From positions 15,360,213-15,424,212 of the forward strand of contig CM034395.1 of NCBI GenBank assembly GCA_019925095.2: a DNA stretch of 64,000 bases, in the 5' to 3' direction. This DNA is from Dendrolimus kikuchii (lineage: Eukaryota; Arthropoda; Insecta; Lepidoptera; Lasiocampidae). How positions within the stretch are numbered: position 1 is the stretch's first letter; each line of letters begins with the position of its first letter. Positions 10,133 to 19,907 of the stretch are shown here, piece after piece. The notes beneath the pieces were generated by a model that saw only the letters and a list, made by a program, of their open reading frames with translations, was not told the DNA's origin and did no database searches. The position numbers were made by a program, and so were the translations under genes.

Positions 10133-11121
10133 TCCCTATTAATATTATAAATGCGAAAGTAACTCTGTCTGTCTGTCTGTTCCGTTTTGACATAAAAACT
10201 ACTGGACCGATTTGGCTGAAACTCAGTATATATATATTTTCGACGCCGAGAATGAACATAGGATATTTTTAGCCCGAAAAATAGGATAGTATCCGGGATA
10301 AAAATATATTTGGCTTATTGTTTGTTATCTTTTTATGGAAAGACTATTGGACAGATTTGGCTGAAACTCGGTACATATATAATTTGAATACCGAGAGTGG
10401 CCAAGCGATACTTTTTATCCCGGATAATGGGATACATTTTGGGATAGATTTACGTAAATTTTATCCCGGAAACTAGGACTGGTTTTGTGATTTCGTCCAC
10501 TGGGTCTACTGGGTCCACTGGGTCCACTTGGTCCACTGGGTCCACTTGGACCACTGTGTCCACTTGGTCTCCTTGGTCCACTGGGTCCACTTGGTCCACT
10601 GGGTCCAGTTGGTCCACTGGGTCCACTTGGTCCACTTGGTCCACTGGGTCTACTTGGTCCACTGAGTTTACTGGGTCCACTGGGTCCATTTGGAACACTT
10701 AGCCTACTGGGTCAACTGGGTCCACTTAGACTACTGGATCCACTGGGCCCACTGGGTCTACTTGAACCACTGGGTCCACTGGGTCTACTTGGTCCACTGG
10801 ACTCACTAGGTCCACTTGGTCCACTAGATCCGTTGGGTCCACTGGGTCCACTTTGTCCGCTGGATCCACTGGGTCCACTGGGTCCACTGGGCCCACTGGG
10901 TCCACTTGGTCCACTTGGTCCATGTTATCTATTTTGTCAAGTTTTGTCATTTATGTAGTTTACATATAGACGGGGGTGGTATAGTTTGCGATATAAAATA
11001 AATGAATCTTTCGGGGGCAAATACATAAAAAATAATACAATGTAACCTGTACTATTTGCTCTTTAAACTGGAGACACGCACTAGAGGTTGACCCGCGGCG
11101 CAGCCGCGGAGTAAACTCTAA
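10133..11121 (+). mobile_element. Helitron-like element, family A, full-length copy 2
   Basis: Begins TC (10133-10134, preceded by A) and ends CTAA (11118-11121, followed by T). A perfect 7-bp hairpin CCGCGGC-GCA-GCCGCGG lies at 11093-11109, 12 bp before the end. These are the structural hallmarks of Helitron termini. The 989-bp element has no Rep/helicase ORF, so it is non-autonomous. Internal order: (GTCT)n, duplicated ~130-bp segment, 9-bp GGTCCACTK array, AT-rich 3' domain. Confidence 0.75.
10496..10930 (+). repeat. 9-bp minisatellite, GGTCCACTG / GGTCCACTT
   Basis: About 48 units alternating mainly between the G-ending and T-ending forms, with scattered variants. Occupies the same internal site as the GGYCATTTT arrays in sister copies. 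Open frames over it encode Val-Asp-Pro/Gln repeats and are artefacts. Confidence 0.9.
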
Positions 11122-12045
11122 TAATACATAATTATGTACTCCCTAGAAATAAACATAGGATACGTTTACAAATGATGTACAATTTTACTGATAAATAGTG
11201 AATAGAGTGCACCATTTTGTTATCTATGTAATTTGTCTATGTATTTTTTTTTGTCTATCTGTCATTATTATATCTCTAAAGTCACAAATCCACACCCTTT
11301 CATTTACACACAAATTGATTCACATACGCAAATATAAACGTATACACATGACACTTGCTGATAATTTTTGATCCATTAAATGAAATCCAAATTGTACGAG
11401 AGGATAAGCACCAGGAGTTCCATAAGACTGATAGGAAGTGGTTTTTTGTCAGTTTGGACTCTTGTCGCCATTTGTTCTTTTTTATGTAATTTTTTCTATT
11501 GTATAATAAACATTTTCTTGAAACATTTTTCTTGCAATGAATATTTTTGGGATAAAATATTTTACTAATTTATTTTATTTACTATTACTGATCACTGGTG
11601 TGAAGTTATCAGAAGCGAAACCGTGTTGTAATATAAGTATAACTAGCACAAAAACATTTCTCGGATTTTAATATCAATCCGCAGTGGCTATTCCATTGAG
11701 ATGACATCATTTCCACGGCCGCAGAAACACAGCGGTATGAAAGTATACTTTCACTCTGTAAGTTGATGCTTGCTCCTTAGTCTATCACACCTCATTTGGA
11801 TCCAAGGGCCACGTTTTATTGAGCTGTAAACAACTAAGATTTATTACATCGTAGCGCAACTAATAAAATATTACAAACAGTGGATACATTGCTTGATATC
11901 TTCGATTGCTTTGTTGCGTTACCCTACTTGGTATAAATGATAAACTCCAATAGAATAAAATAAGCCAATTGCGTTCCGTAAGAGTTCCGTAGAGGCGACA
12001 TATATCGACTGTAATTGTCATTTAGTTGTTTGATTGGCTGACGAT
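11122..12045. other. AT-rich stretch, nothing identified
   Basis: No supported gene. A 62-codon frame at 11380-11568 has no recognisable domain. Confidence 0.4.
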
Positions 12046-12049
12046 ATAT

Positions 12050-12412
12050 ATTGGACTAGTCGTTGCTCGCAGCCTGCCAGGGCTGTGGCTAGGTCATATA
12101 CCCGTAGCCCTGGCATAAGGCGAAGGACGAAACACCCAGGGGTTTTAGTGGGTATCGCTAACCGGGGGTGGGAACAGCATGGCACCAATTCTGACTGGGC
12201 ATGCTGGTGCCACCCTCGATCTGGCAAATGCCACACACGGGTCGCGAATTATCCCCTCCAAGGTTCTGCCCTTGTCGCGGCTTATGATCCTCATGCGAAT
12301 TTCTCCTGTCTAAAAACAAAAGTCGTTGCTCGCAGCTTCGGTCGCATAGATTAATAATAGTCATAATTTGAGCAAACTTTCCATCCCTTTTTCACCCCCT
12401 TAGAGGTTGAAC
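12050..12412. repeat. GC-rich retroelement-like patch, unclassified
   Basis: A GC-rich block with 'ggttttagtgggtat', 'tctggcaaatgccacacacgg' and 'gcgaatttctcctg', followed by a 'tttttcacccccttagag' motif. These phrases are typical of dispersed lepidopteran LINE debris. It shares 'gccagggcta' (minus strand) with the patch at 63455. No intact domain in any frame. Confidence 0.35.
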
Positions 12413-13660
12413 TTCCAAAAACAACAATACTCATGTACATTTATGTCTAACCAGAAGCAGGTATAAAAAAATCGTATTTCTTACTTTGAAAATGACGGAT
12501 TTTCATTCAAACTTTCATCCCCTTTTAGGTATAATTCTCAAATTTCCGTTCATAGTGCGCAACTACAATATAGAAAAAAACCTGCATACAAATAATTTTT
12601 CACGATCCTAACTCCATTAGTTTGGGCTATGCGTTATTGTCACTAAGTCAGCGACGTCAAGTAATTATATAGGTATATATATATATATATAGATAATCGC
12701 TCCACTCTTAAGGCCGTAAAGAAAGTACATAATTTCATTTATTTTAAGTATAAACATTTGTATGCCTTTATAAGGCGAAACTTATACTACTACTTTGTGA
12801 ACTATACTTGAGACATGTTTTATCTCCATGTTTCTGACAAATAAACCAAACCAAATATATTTTATAAGCATCCAAACAAACTAATTTATTTACTCGTATA
12901 GACGCGTGCGCATAATGACAATGAATTTTTTTATAATTAACATTCAAACGTCCCCGAGTTTGAGTGTTCCGACCTTGTGAACTGATTTTCCACGCGTCAG
13001 ATCATCCTACGCGAATTTCGAATGAATAGTGTCATATTCGAACCCACAATGAGATTCATTTACGACGTCCAACCACAACTACGTTTATAATTAGAGAATT
13101 ATTTTTAATGACATTTGGCAATCTGTTTCTGAAGTATTTAGAGTCGCGAGCTCTCAGACTGCTCGTAAATATTAGAAACTCTTCCGCGATTAAAATTAAA
13201 AGGAGATGAGGAGTTTTGGGCCAAAGAAATGTAATGAATTGATGAGATATGACTTACAAAAAGCGTTATAATTTTCTATTACAAAATGTAAAACATTCAG
13301 ACCACACGATTGATTCATTCGAAATAACTAAACCCACTTCAATAATAACAAATATCAACATACTTTTAAAAAATCTTAAAATCACTGTCATCTTTTACTC
13401 TCCGAGACCAAAAATGTATGAAAACGTATCCGTCTCCTTTAAAACATTGTTTATTAAATAATAATGTATAGCCAAGGGTATGAATATCATTTTTAAATTT
13501 ACAAGCTCTAGACGAGATAAATTTAAAAACCCGGTCACATGGCTGAGACAGTTTTTCTACGAAAAACATGTTTTCTTTATTATTTTCTGGCGTTTTCGAC
13601 TCAATAAAATACAAATAAAAGCAGCGGTGCGTGTGTTAACCTACTCCAAAGAAGGGTTCC
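12413..13660. other. AT-rich stretch with a short (TA)n near 12675
   Basis: Several 60-90-codon frames at 13249-13758 overlap one another on both strands and show no domain. Confidence 0.4.
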
Positions 13661-13668
13661 GCAGAGAT

Positions 13669-14003
13669 TTGGTCACTTTGAATTTCATTTTGGTCAATTT
13701 GATAATTTTGATCATGTTGGTCGTATTGGCCATTTTGTCATTTTGGCCATTTTGGTAATTTTGGTAATTTTGGTAATTTTAGTAATTTTGGTCATTTTGA
13801 TCATTTTGGTCACTCTGGTAATTTTGGCCAATTTGGTCATTTTGGTCAATTTGGTCATTTAGGTCATTTTGTCATTTTGATCATTTTGGTCATTCTGGTA
13901 ATTTTGGTCAATTTGGTCATTTTGGTCATTTTGATCATTTTGGTCAGTTATTTTAGTAATTTTGGTCATTGTGATCATTTTTGTCATTTTGGTCATTTAT
14001 GTA
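13669..14003 (+). repeat. 9-bp minisatellite in a third Helitron-like copy
   Basis: About 37 degenerate GGTCATTTT units. The downstream 'tttatgtagtttac..agacggggg' matches the sequence just after the arrays at 10950 and 39548, showing that the array sits in the same Helitron family A. No 5' terminus was found for this copy. Confidence 0.75.
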
Positions 14004-14274
14004 GTTTACAGTTACATAGATAGACGGGGGATAGATAAATAAAACTCGAACGGGTTGAAATAGAGGATGAAAGTTGGTATCGGAGACCAATCATTTCTCA
14101 AGTTTATAGATATAAAAATTAATTATCTATAAAAAATGCGATAGCAACTAGACCTGTCTGTCTGTTAAGCCTTCACCGAAAAACTACTAGGAGTACAGGA
14201 TCGGTTTTACTGTAATTTTGTTTAAATGTAGTTTTAATACTGAATCTATGCATAAATACTTTTCATCCCGGAAG
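14004..14274 (+). mobile_element. Helitron-like family A sequence, left of copia insertion
   Basis: The 3' domain of one copy (to ~14115) is followed by the 5' domain of another (aaaaatgcgatagcaac, gtctgtctgt, cttttcatcccggaag). The latter is interrupted at 14274 by the copia element and resumes at 18912 with the family A 3' domain. Confidence 0.6.
14270..14274. repeat. Copia target-site duplication, left
   Basis: ggaag, repeated at 18907-18911 immediately after the 3' LTR. Five base pairs is the usual size for Ty1/copia elements. Confidence 0.85.
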
Positions 14275-14439
14275 TGATGGATATACAAACTTTTTGTATA
14301 TGGTAAATTGAATTTAATATTGGAATGCGTGGCTGTCTTAAGTTGTTTCTGCCACCATTGAAGTTACACTCGAAAATATATCTCGTAACAACGTAGACCT
14401 CTCGTGTATTTAATAATCGCGACTTCTTAGCCCCCAACA
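14275..14439 (+). mobile_element. 5' LTR of Ty1/copia element
   Basis: A 165-bp LTR starting TGATGG and ending CCAACA (TG..CA). Base-by-base comparison with 18742-18906 by eye shows no difference. It contains AT-rich 'aaaatatatctcg', a possible TATA-like region; no AATAAA was seen. Identical LTRs indicate recent insertion or gene conversion. Confidence 0.95.
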
Positions 14440-14441
14440 TT

Positions 14442-14455
14442 GGTTATGGGCCCAG
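14442..14455 (+). promoter_or_regulatory. Primer binding site for internally cleaved initiator tRNA-Met
   Basis: GGTTATGGGCCCAG, three bases after the LTR, is complementary to the anticodon stem-loop region of insect initiator tRNA-Met (around CUGGGCCCAUAACC) rather than to a tRNA 3' end. Drosophila copia is known to prime from an initiator tRNA-Met half molecule, so this element very likely does the same. Confidence 0.8.
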
Positions 14456-14550
14456 GCAGCGCAAATCCATAGCGCTGTCATATTAACGAAAAGAATTCGG
14501 ATCGGCATATATCAAAAGCAGTATAATTAATTGCGAAAAGGTGCAGAACG

Positions 14551-16926
14551 ATGAGCAGTATGTCGATGCGAATCGAGCCCTTGGGCAAGGATAATTATGA
14601 TAGCTGGAGAATTCAGGTACAAGCTCTGTTAATTAAAAATAATGAGTGGAAGTACGTAAATGGCAAAGTTCTTAGACCAGCTGACATTAATGAAGCTGAA
14701 CGCTGGGTGGAAGAGGACGAAAAAGCCAAAGCCGATCTGATTCTTTCAATGAGTGGAAGCGAACTTCGTAATATTAGAGGTTGTAAAACTTCCAGAGATG
14801 TTTGGCTGAAATTAGAGTCAATATACGCATCGAAAGGACCCGCTAAGAAGGCTACACTTTTAAAACGTTTAATCCTGCACAAAATGTTGGAGACAGGAAA
14901 TGTTAGAGAACATTTGAATACCTTTTTCGACGCTGTGGATAAGCTTGCAGACATGGGTATAAATATCAACGAAGATTTAGTATCTATCATGTTGTTATAC
15001 AGTTTGCCCGGAAATTTTGAAAGCTTTAGATGTGCGATTGAATCGAGAGACGAGTTGCCGAAACCAGAGGCCTTGAAAATTAAAATATTTGAAGAGCATG
15101 AATCCAGAAATGCAAATAAAAATCAGGATGAAGGTGTTCTGTACACAAATACGAGAAAGTATTTTAAGAAGAGTCAGAAAGGCGTAAAGAACAAAAGTAC
15201 AGTTCGAGACAAAACTGAAAAGAGAGGAACTGAAAAGAAAGAAGGTTTTAGATTCAAATGTTACAAATGTCACGAACGCGGACATAAAGCATCAGACTGC
15301 AAAATTAAAATAGGTAGAAAAGCACAGAAAGCAGAAGAAACACATTGTATTAATAGTATTCTAACCACTTTTAATGTTTTAGATGTAGAAGTTTCTAATG
15401 CTTTAAATGTTCAAAAACATGACTGGATTTTGGACAGTGGGTGCACGTCTCACCTTTGTAATGATGCGAGTAAGTTCGGGGACACTTTAAAAATGACTAG
15501 CGGAGAACTAAATTTAGCGACGCATGTAAGTACTGACATAAAAGGTAAGGGTACTGTAAGGTTGTCGGCATGGAGCGAACACTCGAGGGATTTATTTGAA
15601 CTACGCGATACGTTGTTTGTTCCTAATTTAAGGACGAATTTAATTTCAGTAGCCAAAATAACAAATAACGGTTATAAAGTTACGTTCAATAACGATGTAG
15701 CTCAGGTTATTGATAAGAATGGTGAAATTAAATTGTCGGCATATCGTAGAGGTAATTTATATTGTTTGAATAGCCCGGAATATATATTTAATTTGAGTGA
15801 TTCGAATGCTGATGTACGTTGTTGGCACGAGCGATTAGGACATTTGAATGGAAAAGATGTTGCTAAGCTTTTAGGTAAATTAGGTGCTAAGTTTGATGAG
15901 ACCGAAGTACGAAACTTACGTGATTGCGATATTTGTGCTAAAGGAAAAATGACCGCGTTACCTTTTTCTGATTCCCATAGTCCTTATACTGAAAAATTAC
16001 AAATAGTCTATTCTGATATTGTAGGACCTATGAGATGTGAATCTATAGGTGGAGCAAAATATTTTATAACTTTTATCGACGATTGTACACGTTGGTGTGA
16101 AGTTTATTTTCTAAGTGCGAAAAATAAAGCCTTAGAAGCCTTTAAGGTGTATAAAAGTCACGTTGAGAACATGACGGGACTTAAGATTAAATATCTCCAG
16201 ACCGACAATGGAGGAGAATATTGTAACTCGGAATTTGTTCGATTTTTGAAACAAGCAGGCATACAGCGAAGACTGACCGTGCCTCGAACACCGCAGCAGA
16301 ACGGAATAGCAGAACGAATGAACCGGTCCTTGGTGAAAATGGCAAGGTGTATGCTATTGAGTTCTGATCTTTCCTCAGGTTTTTGGGCCGAAGCGGTAGA
16401 TACTGCATGTTACGTCAGAAACCGTTGTCCTACTAGAAGTCTACAGAGTGAAATTCCTTATGAAAAATGGCGAAACAAATCGGTGAAAATTGCATACTTT
16501 CGAAGATTTGGAACTAAGGTACACATTCTTGATAAAGATCCAAACAAAGATAAATTCGCAGCAAGAGGTATTGCTGGTAACTTTGTTGGATACCCGAAGA
16601 ACGCCAAGGGATATCGTGTGTGGATTCCTGAGCGAAGGCAGTTCATGATTGCGAGAGATGTGAAATTTCACGAAAGTACAAACACTCGAAAGGACATCTC
16701 GAAGCAAGAGCCGAGCCTACTAAACATAACGAAAGATGACGATCAGGATTTCATAGAAATAGACTTCACAAAATCGAATGTTCCAGTTGAAGAACGTAGA
16801 CATGAAGACTATGGAGTGAATGTCAAGAATATCCTGCAGAGTATGACCGAGACGAGTCTTCATCTAGACGTTTACAAGCGGAACAACAAGCCGAAGAAAC
16901 AAGGCATGACGCGCATGATCAGCTAA
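14551..16926 (+). CDS. Copia Gag-protease-integrase (first part of polyprotein)
   Basis: 791 codons from the ATG at 14551, about 110 bp after the LTR. Residues 1-200 form the Gag region of the UBN2/DUF4219 type found in insect copia elements. Residues 237-250 are a CX2CX4HX4C zinc knuckle. The aspartic protease motif Asp-Ser-Gly is at 295-297. The integrase N-terminal zinc site is His426, His431, Cys459, Cys462. The catalytic triad is Asp489, Asp552, Glu588 (D, 62, D, 35, E), followed by the integrase C-terminal domain. The product would form virus-like particles and insert cDNA. The frame runs out after a break near 16840-16862 and stops at 16924-16926, before the reverse transcriptase. All visible catalytic residues are present. 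Confidence 0.93.
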   Translation: MSSMSMRIEPLGKDNYDSWRIQVQALLIKNNEWKYVNGKVLRPADINEAERWVEEDEKAKADLILSMSGSELRNIRGCKTSRDVWLKLESIYASKGPAKKATLLKRLILHKMLETGNVREHLNTFFDAVDKLADMGININEDLVSIMLLYSLPGNFESFRCAIESRDELPKPEALKIKIFEEHESRNANKNQDEGVLYTNTRKYFKKSQKGVKNKSTVRDKTEKRGTEKKEGFRFKCYKCHERGHKASDCKIKIGRKAQKAEETHCINSILTTFNVLDVEVSNALNVQKHDWILDSGCTSHLCNDASKFGDTLKMTSGELNLATHVSTDIKGKGTVRLSAWSEHSRDLFELRDTLFVPNLRTNLISVAKITNNGYKVTFNNDVAQVIDKNGEIKLSAYRRGNLYCLNSPEYIFNLSDSNADVRCWHERLGHLNGKDVAKLLGKLGAKFDETEVRNLRDCDICAKGKMTALPFSDSHSPYTEKLQIVYSDIVGPMRCESIGGAKYFITFIDDCTRWCEVYFLSAKNKALEAFKVYKSHVENMTGLKIKYLQTDNGGEYCNSEFVRFLKQAGIQRRLTVPRTPQQNGIAERMNRSLVKMARCMLLSSDLSSGFWAEAVDTACYVRNRCPTRSLQSEIPYEKWRNKSVKIAYFRRFGTKVHILDKDPNKDKFAARGIAGNFVGYPKNAKGYRVWIPERRQFMIARDVKFHESTNTRKDISKQEPSLLNITKDDDQDFIEIDFTKSNVPVEERRHEDYGVNVKNILQSMTETSLHLDVYKRNNKPKKQGMTRMIS

Positions 16927-17259
16927 GGATGATGACGAAAGCTCCTGGTAGACCTAAAATATTACGCACGGGAAGCGTAGGCCGACCGAAGAAAATTTAT
17001 CAAACGAGGGAAGTTGAGCGATTTGTAACTTCTACTGATGCAGATGAGGTTGAAGATTTTGCTGGTTCAACTGAGATCACCTTGAAGAATGCTTTGAAAA
17101 GTAAGGATAAACCTGATTGGGAGGAAGCCATATTATCTGAAATTAGAAGTTTAGTTCAGAAAGGTACATGGGAGATAGTAAAAAGACCGAAAAACAGGAA
17201 TGTTGTAGGCTGCCGTTATGTGTTGACGACAAAGCAGAACGTCGACAAGACTAAAGAAG
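16862..17259 (+). pseudogene. Copia linker and start of reverse transcriptase, frame-shifted
   Basis: Coding similarity continues in a different frame from the first segment, with an open frame that starts slightly upstream of an ATG at 16929 and ends at 17310-17312. It covers the linker between integrase and RT ('GRPKK') and the first RT residues ('WEEAILSEI', 'VGCRYV'). A second break near 17255-17260, apparently a few missing bases, shifts similarity back to the first frame. Copia elements normally read gag-pol as one frame, so I take both breaks as damage or assembly error rather than programmed frameshifts. Confidence 0.8.
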
Positions 17260-18693
17260 AAAGCGAGACTTGTAGCACAAGGTTTCAGCCAGCGATATGG
17301 GGTCGACTATGAGAAGACCTTTGCACCTGTTGCTAGATTAGACACCGTCAGATTGTTAATGGCTCTCGCAGTTGAATTGAACTTGGAAATTCACCAATTA
17401 GATATAAACACTGCTTATTTAAATGGATCCTTGGATGAAGAAATTTACATGGAGATACCAGAACTATTAAGAAATTGTTTAATTAAGCTTATGAATCGTG
17501 AGGGAGAAGATCCAATGGTCAAAAAGCGTGCGCAAATCATGCTGAATAAATTGAATAGTGGTTGCGATTCATGCTTATTGCGGAAATCATTGTATGGTTT
17601 GAAGCAAGCTGGACATCAATGGAATCTCGAACTCAACAAAAAGTTGATTTCTATGGGATTAAAGCAAAGTCTGAACGAGCCATGTTTATACTTTAAACAA
17701 AGTGCAAATAGCCATTTGTTTGTATTGGTTTACGTAGACGATATTTTGGTGGCAAGTCAAGAAAGAGGTTTAATTATTAAATTTAAAGATGAGCTGTCAA
17801 GGGAGTTCGAATTAAAAGATTTTGGTCAGGCAAAATATATTTTAGGAATAGATATACGGAGAAATAATAATGACAATGTCATTATTTTGTCACAACAAAG
17901 TTATATTGACAATTTATTGAAACGATTTTCAATGGAAAATTGCAATAAATGTGCAACGCCGATGGAAATTAATTCCAAACATAAACCAGAAGAAAAATGC
18001 GATGACGACGAAAGCGATACAAATTGGCCGTATCGAGAATTGATAGGTTGTTTGAATTACCTAAGCAATGCAACTAGACCAGATATTGCTAATGCGGTGA
18101 GTAAGCTAAGCCAAAAAGTCACGAATCCTGAAAAATCTGATTGGAAATCTGCAAAACGTGTATTACGTTACCTGAAAGGGACCACACAACGTAGTCTCGT
18201 ATACAAGAAGACTAGTAATTGTATACAGGGTTTCTCGGACGCAGATTGGGGGAATTGTTTACTAGACAGACGATCTTATTCGGGTTATGCATTCATTTTA
18301 GGTGGTGCGTGTATATCCTGGCAGTCTAGGAAACAAAGTAGCGTGGCGACATCGACTTGTGAGGCAGAGTACGTCAGCCTTTCCGAAAGTATGAAGGAGG
18401 CAGTCTACCTGAATAGTCTGATGAAGGAAGTAGGGCTCATGAGGTATGCTCGAGTGATTGTTCATGCCGATAACCAAGGGGCTATGTTTCTAGCTCAAGA
18501 CCCAATGTTTAATGCGCGTAGCAAGCATATTGATATTCGATATCATTACATTAGGGAGGTTTTAAAGGATATGAACGACATTGTGTTGAAACATGTGCCC
18601 ACTGAATCCATGTTGGCAGACGTGCTTACTAAGCCGTTGCCTAGTGTTAAACACTACAACTGTGTAGATGGTTTAGGTATTAAGTTGTGTTAA
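17260..18693 (+). CDS. Copia reverse transcriptase and RNase H segment
   Basis: The frame returns to that of the first segment. The first ATG is at 17353, but similarity begins about 90 bp earlier. Counting from that ATG: RT motif with catalytic Asp17 in 'LDINTAYLNG', 'LYGLKQAG' near 81-88, the YVDD active site at 127-130 and 'YLSNATRPDI' further on. RNase H residues are Asp296 (DADW), Glu337 (CEAEY) and Asp373 (HADNQGA). It ends with 'LTKPL' and stop 18691-18693. The order integrase before RT defines the Ty1/copia class. It is separated from Gag-integrase by two frame breaks, so the copy is probably non-autonomous. Confidence 0.9.
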   Translation, partial: KARLVAQGFSQRYGVDYEKTFAPVARLDTVRLLMALAVELNLEIHQLDINTAYLNGSLDEEIYMEIPELLRNCLIKLMNREGEDPMVKKRAQIMLNKLNSGCDSCLLRKSLYGLKQAGHQWNLELNKKLISMGLKQSLNEPCLYFKQSANSHLFVLVYVDDILVASQERGLIIKFKDELSREFELKDFGQAKYILGIDIRRNNNDNVIILSQQSYIDNLLKRFSMENCNKCATPMEINSKHKPEEKCDDDESDTNWPYRELIGCLNYLSNATRPDIANAVSKLSQKVTNPEKSDWKSAKRVLRYLKGTTQRSLVYKKTSNCIQGFSDADWGNCLLDRRSYSGYAFILGGACISWQSRKQSSVATSTCEAEYVSLSESMKEAVYLNSLMKEVGLMRYARVIVHADNQGAMFLAQDPMFNARSKHIDIRYHYIREVLKDMNDIVLKHVPTESMLADVLTKPLPSVKHYNCVDGLGIKLC

Positions 18694-18741
18694 TTTGTCT
18701 TCTGGATATTTTATGTAATTAAATTAAAATTTATAGGGGCG
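18694..18741 (+). other. Copia 3' UTR and weak polypurine tract
   Basis: 48 bp between the pol stop and the 3' LTR, ending 'taggggcg'. The purine tract is short and imperfect. Confidence 0.6.
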
Positions 18742-18906
18742 TGATGGATATACAAACTTTTTGTATATGGTAAATTGAATTTAATATTGGAATGCGTGGC
18801 TGTCTTAAGTTGTTTCTGCCACCATTGAAGTTACACTCGAAAATATATCTCGTAACAACGTAGACCTCTCGTGTATTTAATAATCGCGACTTCTTAGCCC
18901 CCAACA
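18742..18906 (+). mobile_element. 3' LTR of Ty1/copia element
   Basis: 165 bp, identical by eye to the 5' LTR. Followed directly by the TSD ggaag (18907-18911) and the resumed Helitron sequence. Confidence 0.95.
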
Positions 18907-19050
18907 GGAAGATGGAGATAGTTTGCGATATAAAAGGAAGTAAATCTTCCGGGGGCAAATAGCATTAACATAACAATTAAATACAATGTAACCTGTATTA
19001 ACGGCTGCTGTTTAAACAAGAGGCACGCACTAGAGTATGACCCGCGACGC
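18907..19050 (+). mobile_element. Helitron-like family A 3' domain, right of copia insertion
   Basis: 'gtttgcgatataaaa', 'ccgggggcaaat', 'tacaatgtaacctgta' and 'gaggcacgcactagag' match 10985-11090 and 39748-39855. The terminal hairpin is lost after 'gacccgcgacgc', where another Helitron-like start follows. Confidence 0.7.
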
Positions 19051-19053
19051 ATA

Positions 19054-19300
19054 TCAATACTAATATCATAAAGCTGAAGAGTTTGTTTAATCGCGCTAAT
19101 CTCAGAAACCGCTGGTCCGATTTGAAAAATTCTTTCAGTGTTGAATAGTACATTTATCGAGAAAGGCTATATTATATTTTCAAAAAAATTAGGGATCCTG
19201 ACTAAAAGTTCAATAATGTAACCCAAGGAGAAAAAAAATGATCCGAAAAAATCCTTACACGGCGTGCGCTGCGAAAACTATTGATTATAGAACAAAACAA
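19054..19300 (+). mobile_element. Helitron-like element start, family F-like
   Basis: 'tcaatactaatatcataaagctgaagag' type start (TC) followed by 'cgcgctaatctcag', 'ctggtccgatttgaaaaattctttcagtgttg'. The same internal phrases recur at 19605-19670 and, reversed, at 20965-21040. The 3' end is unclear. Confidence 0.5.
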
Positions 19301-19589
19301 TGTACTACCACTTTGCAGAACATATAATTGTCTACAAAAAATATTGCGTAACCATATGTCTAACTATTGTAGTTATCTCATAGTAAGTGTTTTCTTTTAT
19401 TTTTTTAAATAATTAAAATGCCGTCGCTTAAAAACTCTTTATTTTGTACCTTGGTATTAATCTTTATCAAAATAAATTACTCCATATTCAAGACGAATTC
19501 AATACCTTTCTAGAACTTTTTGAATTATTCAATTCAGACGTTTCATTCAAAAGATATCGCGATATTTAAAATGTAAGTATTAGTGTTGT

Positions 19590-19786
19590 AGCCAAATGTA
19601 CTAATATTGTTTGATTGAACGCGCTAATCTCAGGAACTACTGGTCTGATTTGAAAAATTATTTCAGTGTTGGATAGCCATATCATCACGCTAAGGCCAAT
19701 AGGAGCGGAGCACCAATGAAGAATGTTTCAAAATCGGAGGGTTTTGAAAGCAAATTCCACGCGGACGACGTCGCGGGCACAGCTAG
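19590..19786 (+). mobile_element. Short Helitron-like element, family F-like
   Basis: Starts near 'actaatattgtttgattgaac' and ends '..cgtcgcgggcacagCTAG' at 19786, followed by T. It carries 'gctaaggccaataggagcgg', found in reverse at 20915-20935. Confidence 0.55.
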
Positions 19787-19794
19787 TACCGATA

Positions 19795-19897
19795 TATATT
19801 AGAGTTCATGCTGAGTTTCAGCCAAAACGGTCCAGTAGTTTTTCCGTTACAGCGTAATAAACAGACAGACAGAGTTACTTTAGCATTCATAGCAAAC
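19795..19897 (-). repeat. Partial Helitron-like family A 5' region
   Basis: Reverse complement of the family A start domain: 'cggtccagtagtttttccg' and 'acagacagacagagttactttagcatt'. Confidence 0.55.
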
Positions 19898-19907
19898 AAA
19901 ATCAAGC

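Noticed and set aside
10496..10930. Regular repeats that might suggest a CRISPR-like array
   Set aside because: Units are contiguous 9-mers without unique spacers, and the sequence is from an insect.
16850..17260. Programmed frameshifting in the copia element
   Set aside because: No slippery heptamer was seen at either point, the breaks lie within or next to conserved pol sequence, and copia elements use a single frame. Damage or assembly error is simpler.
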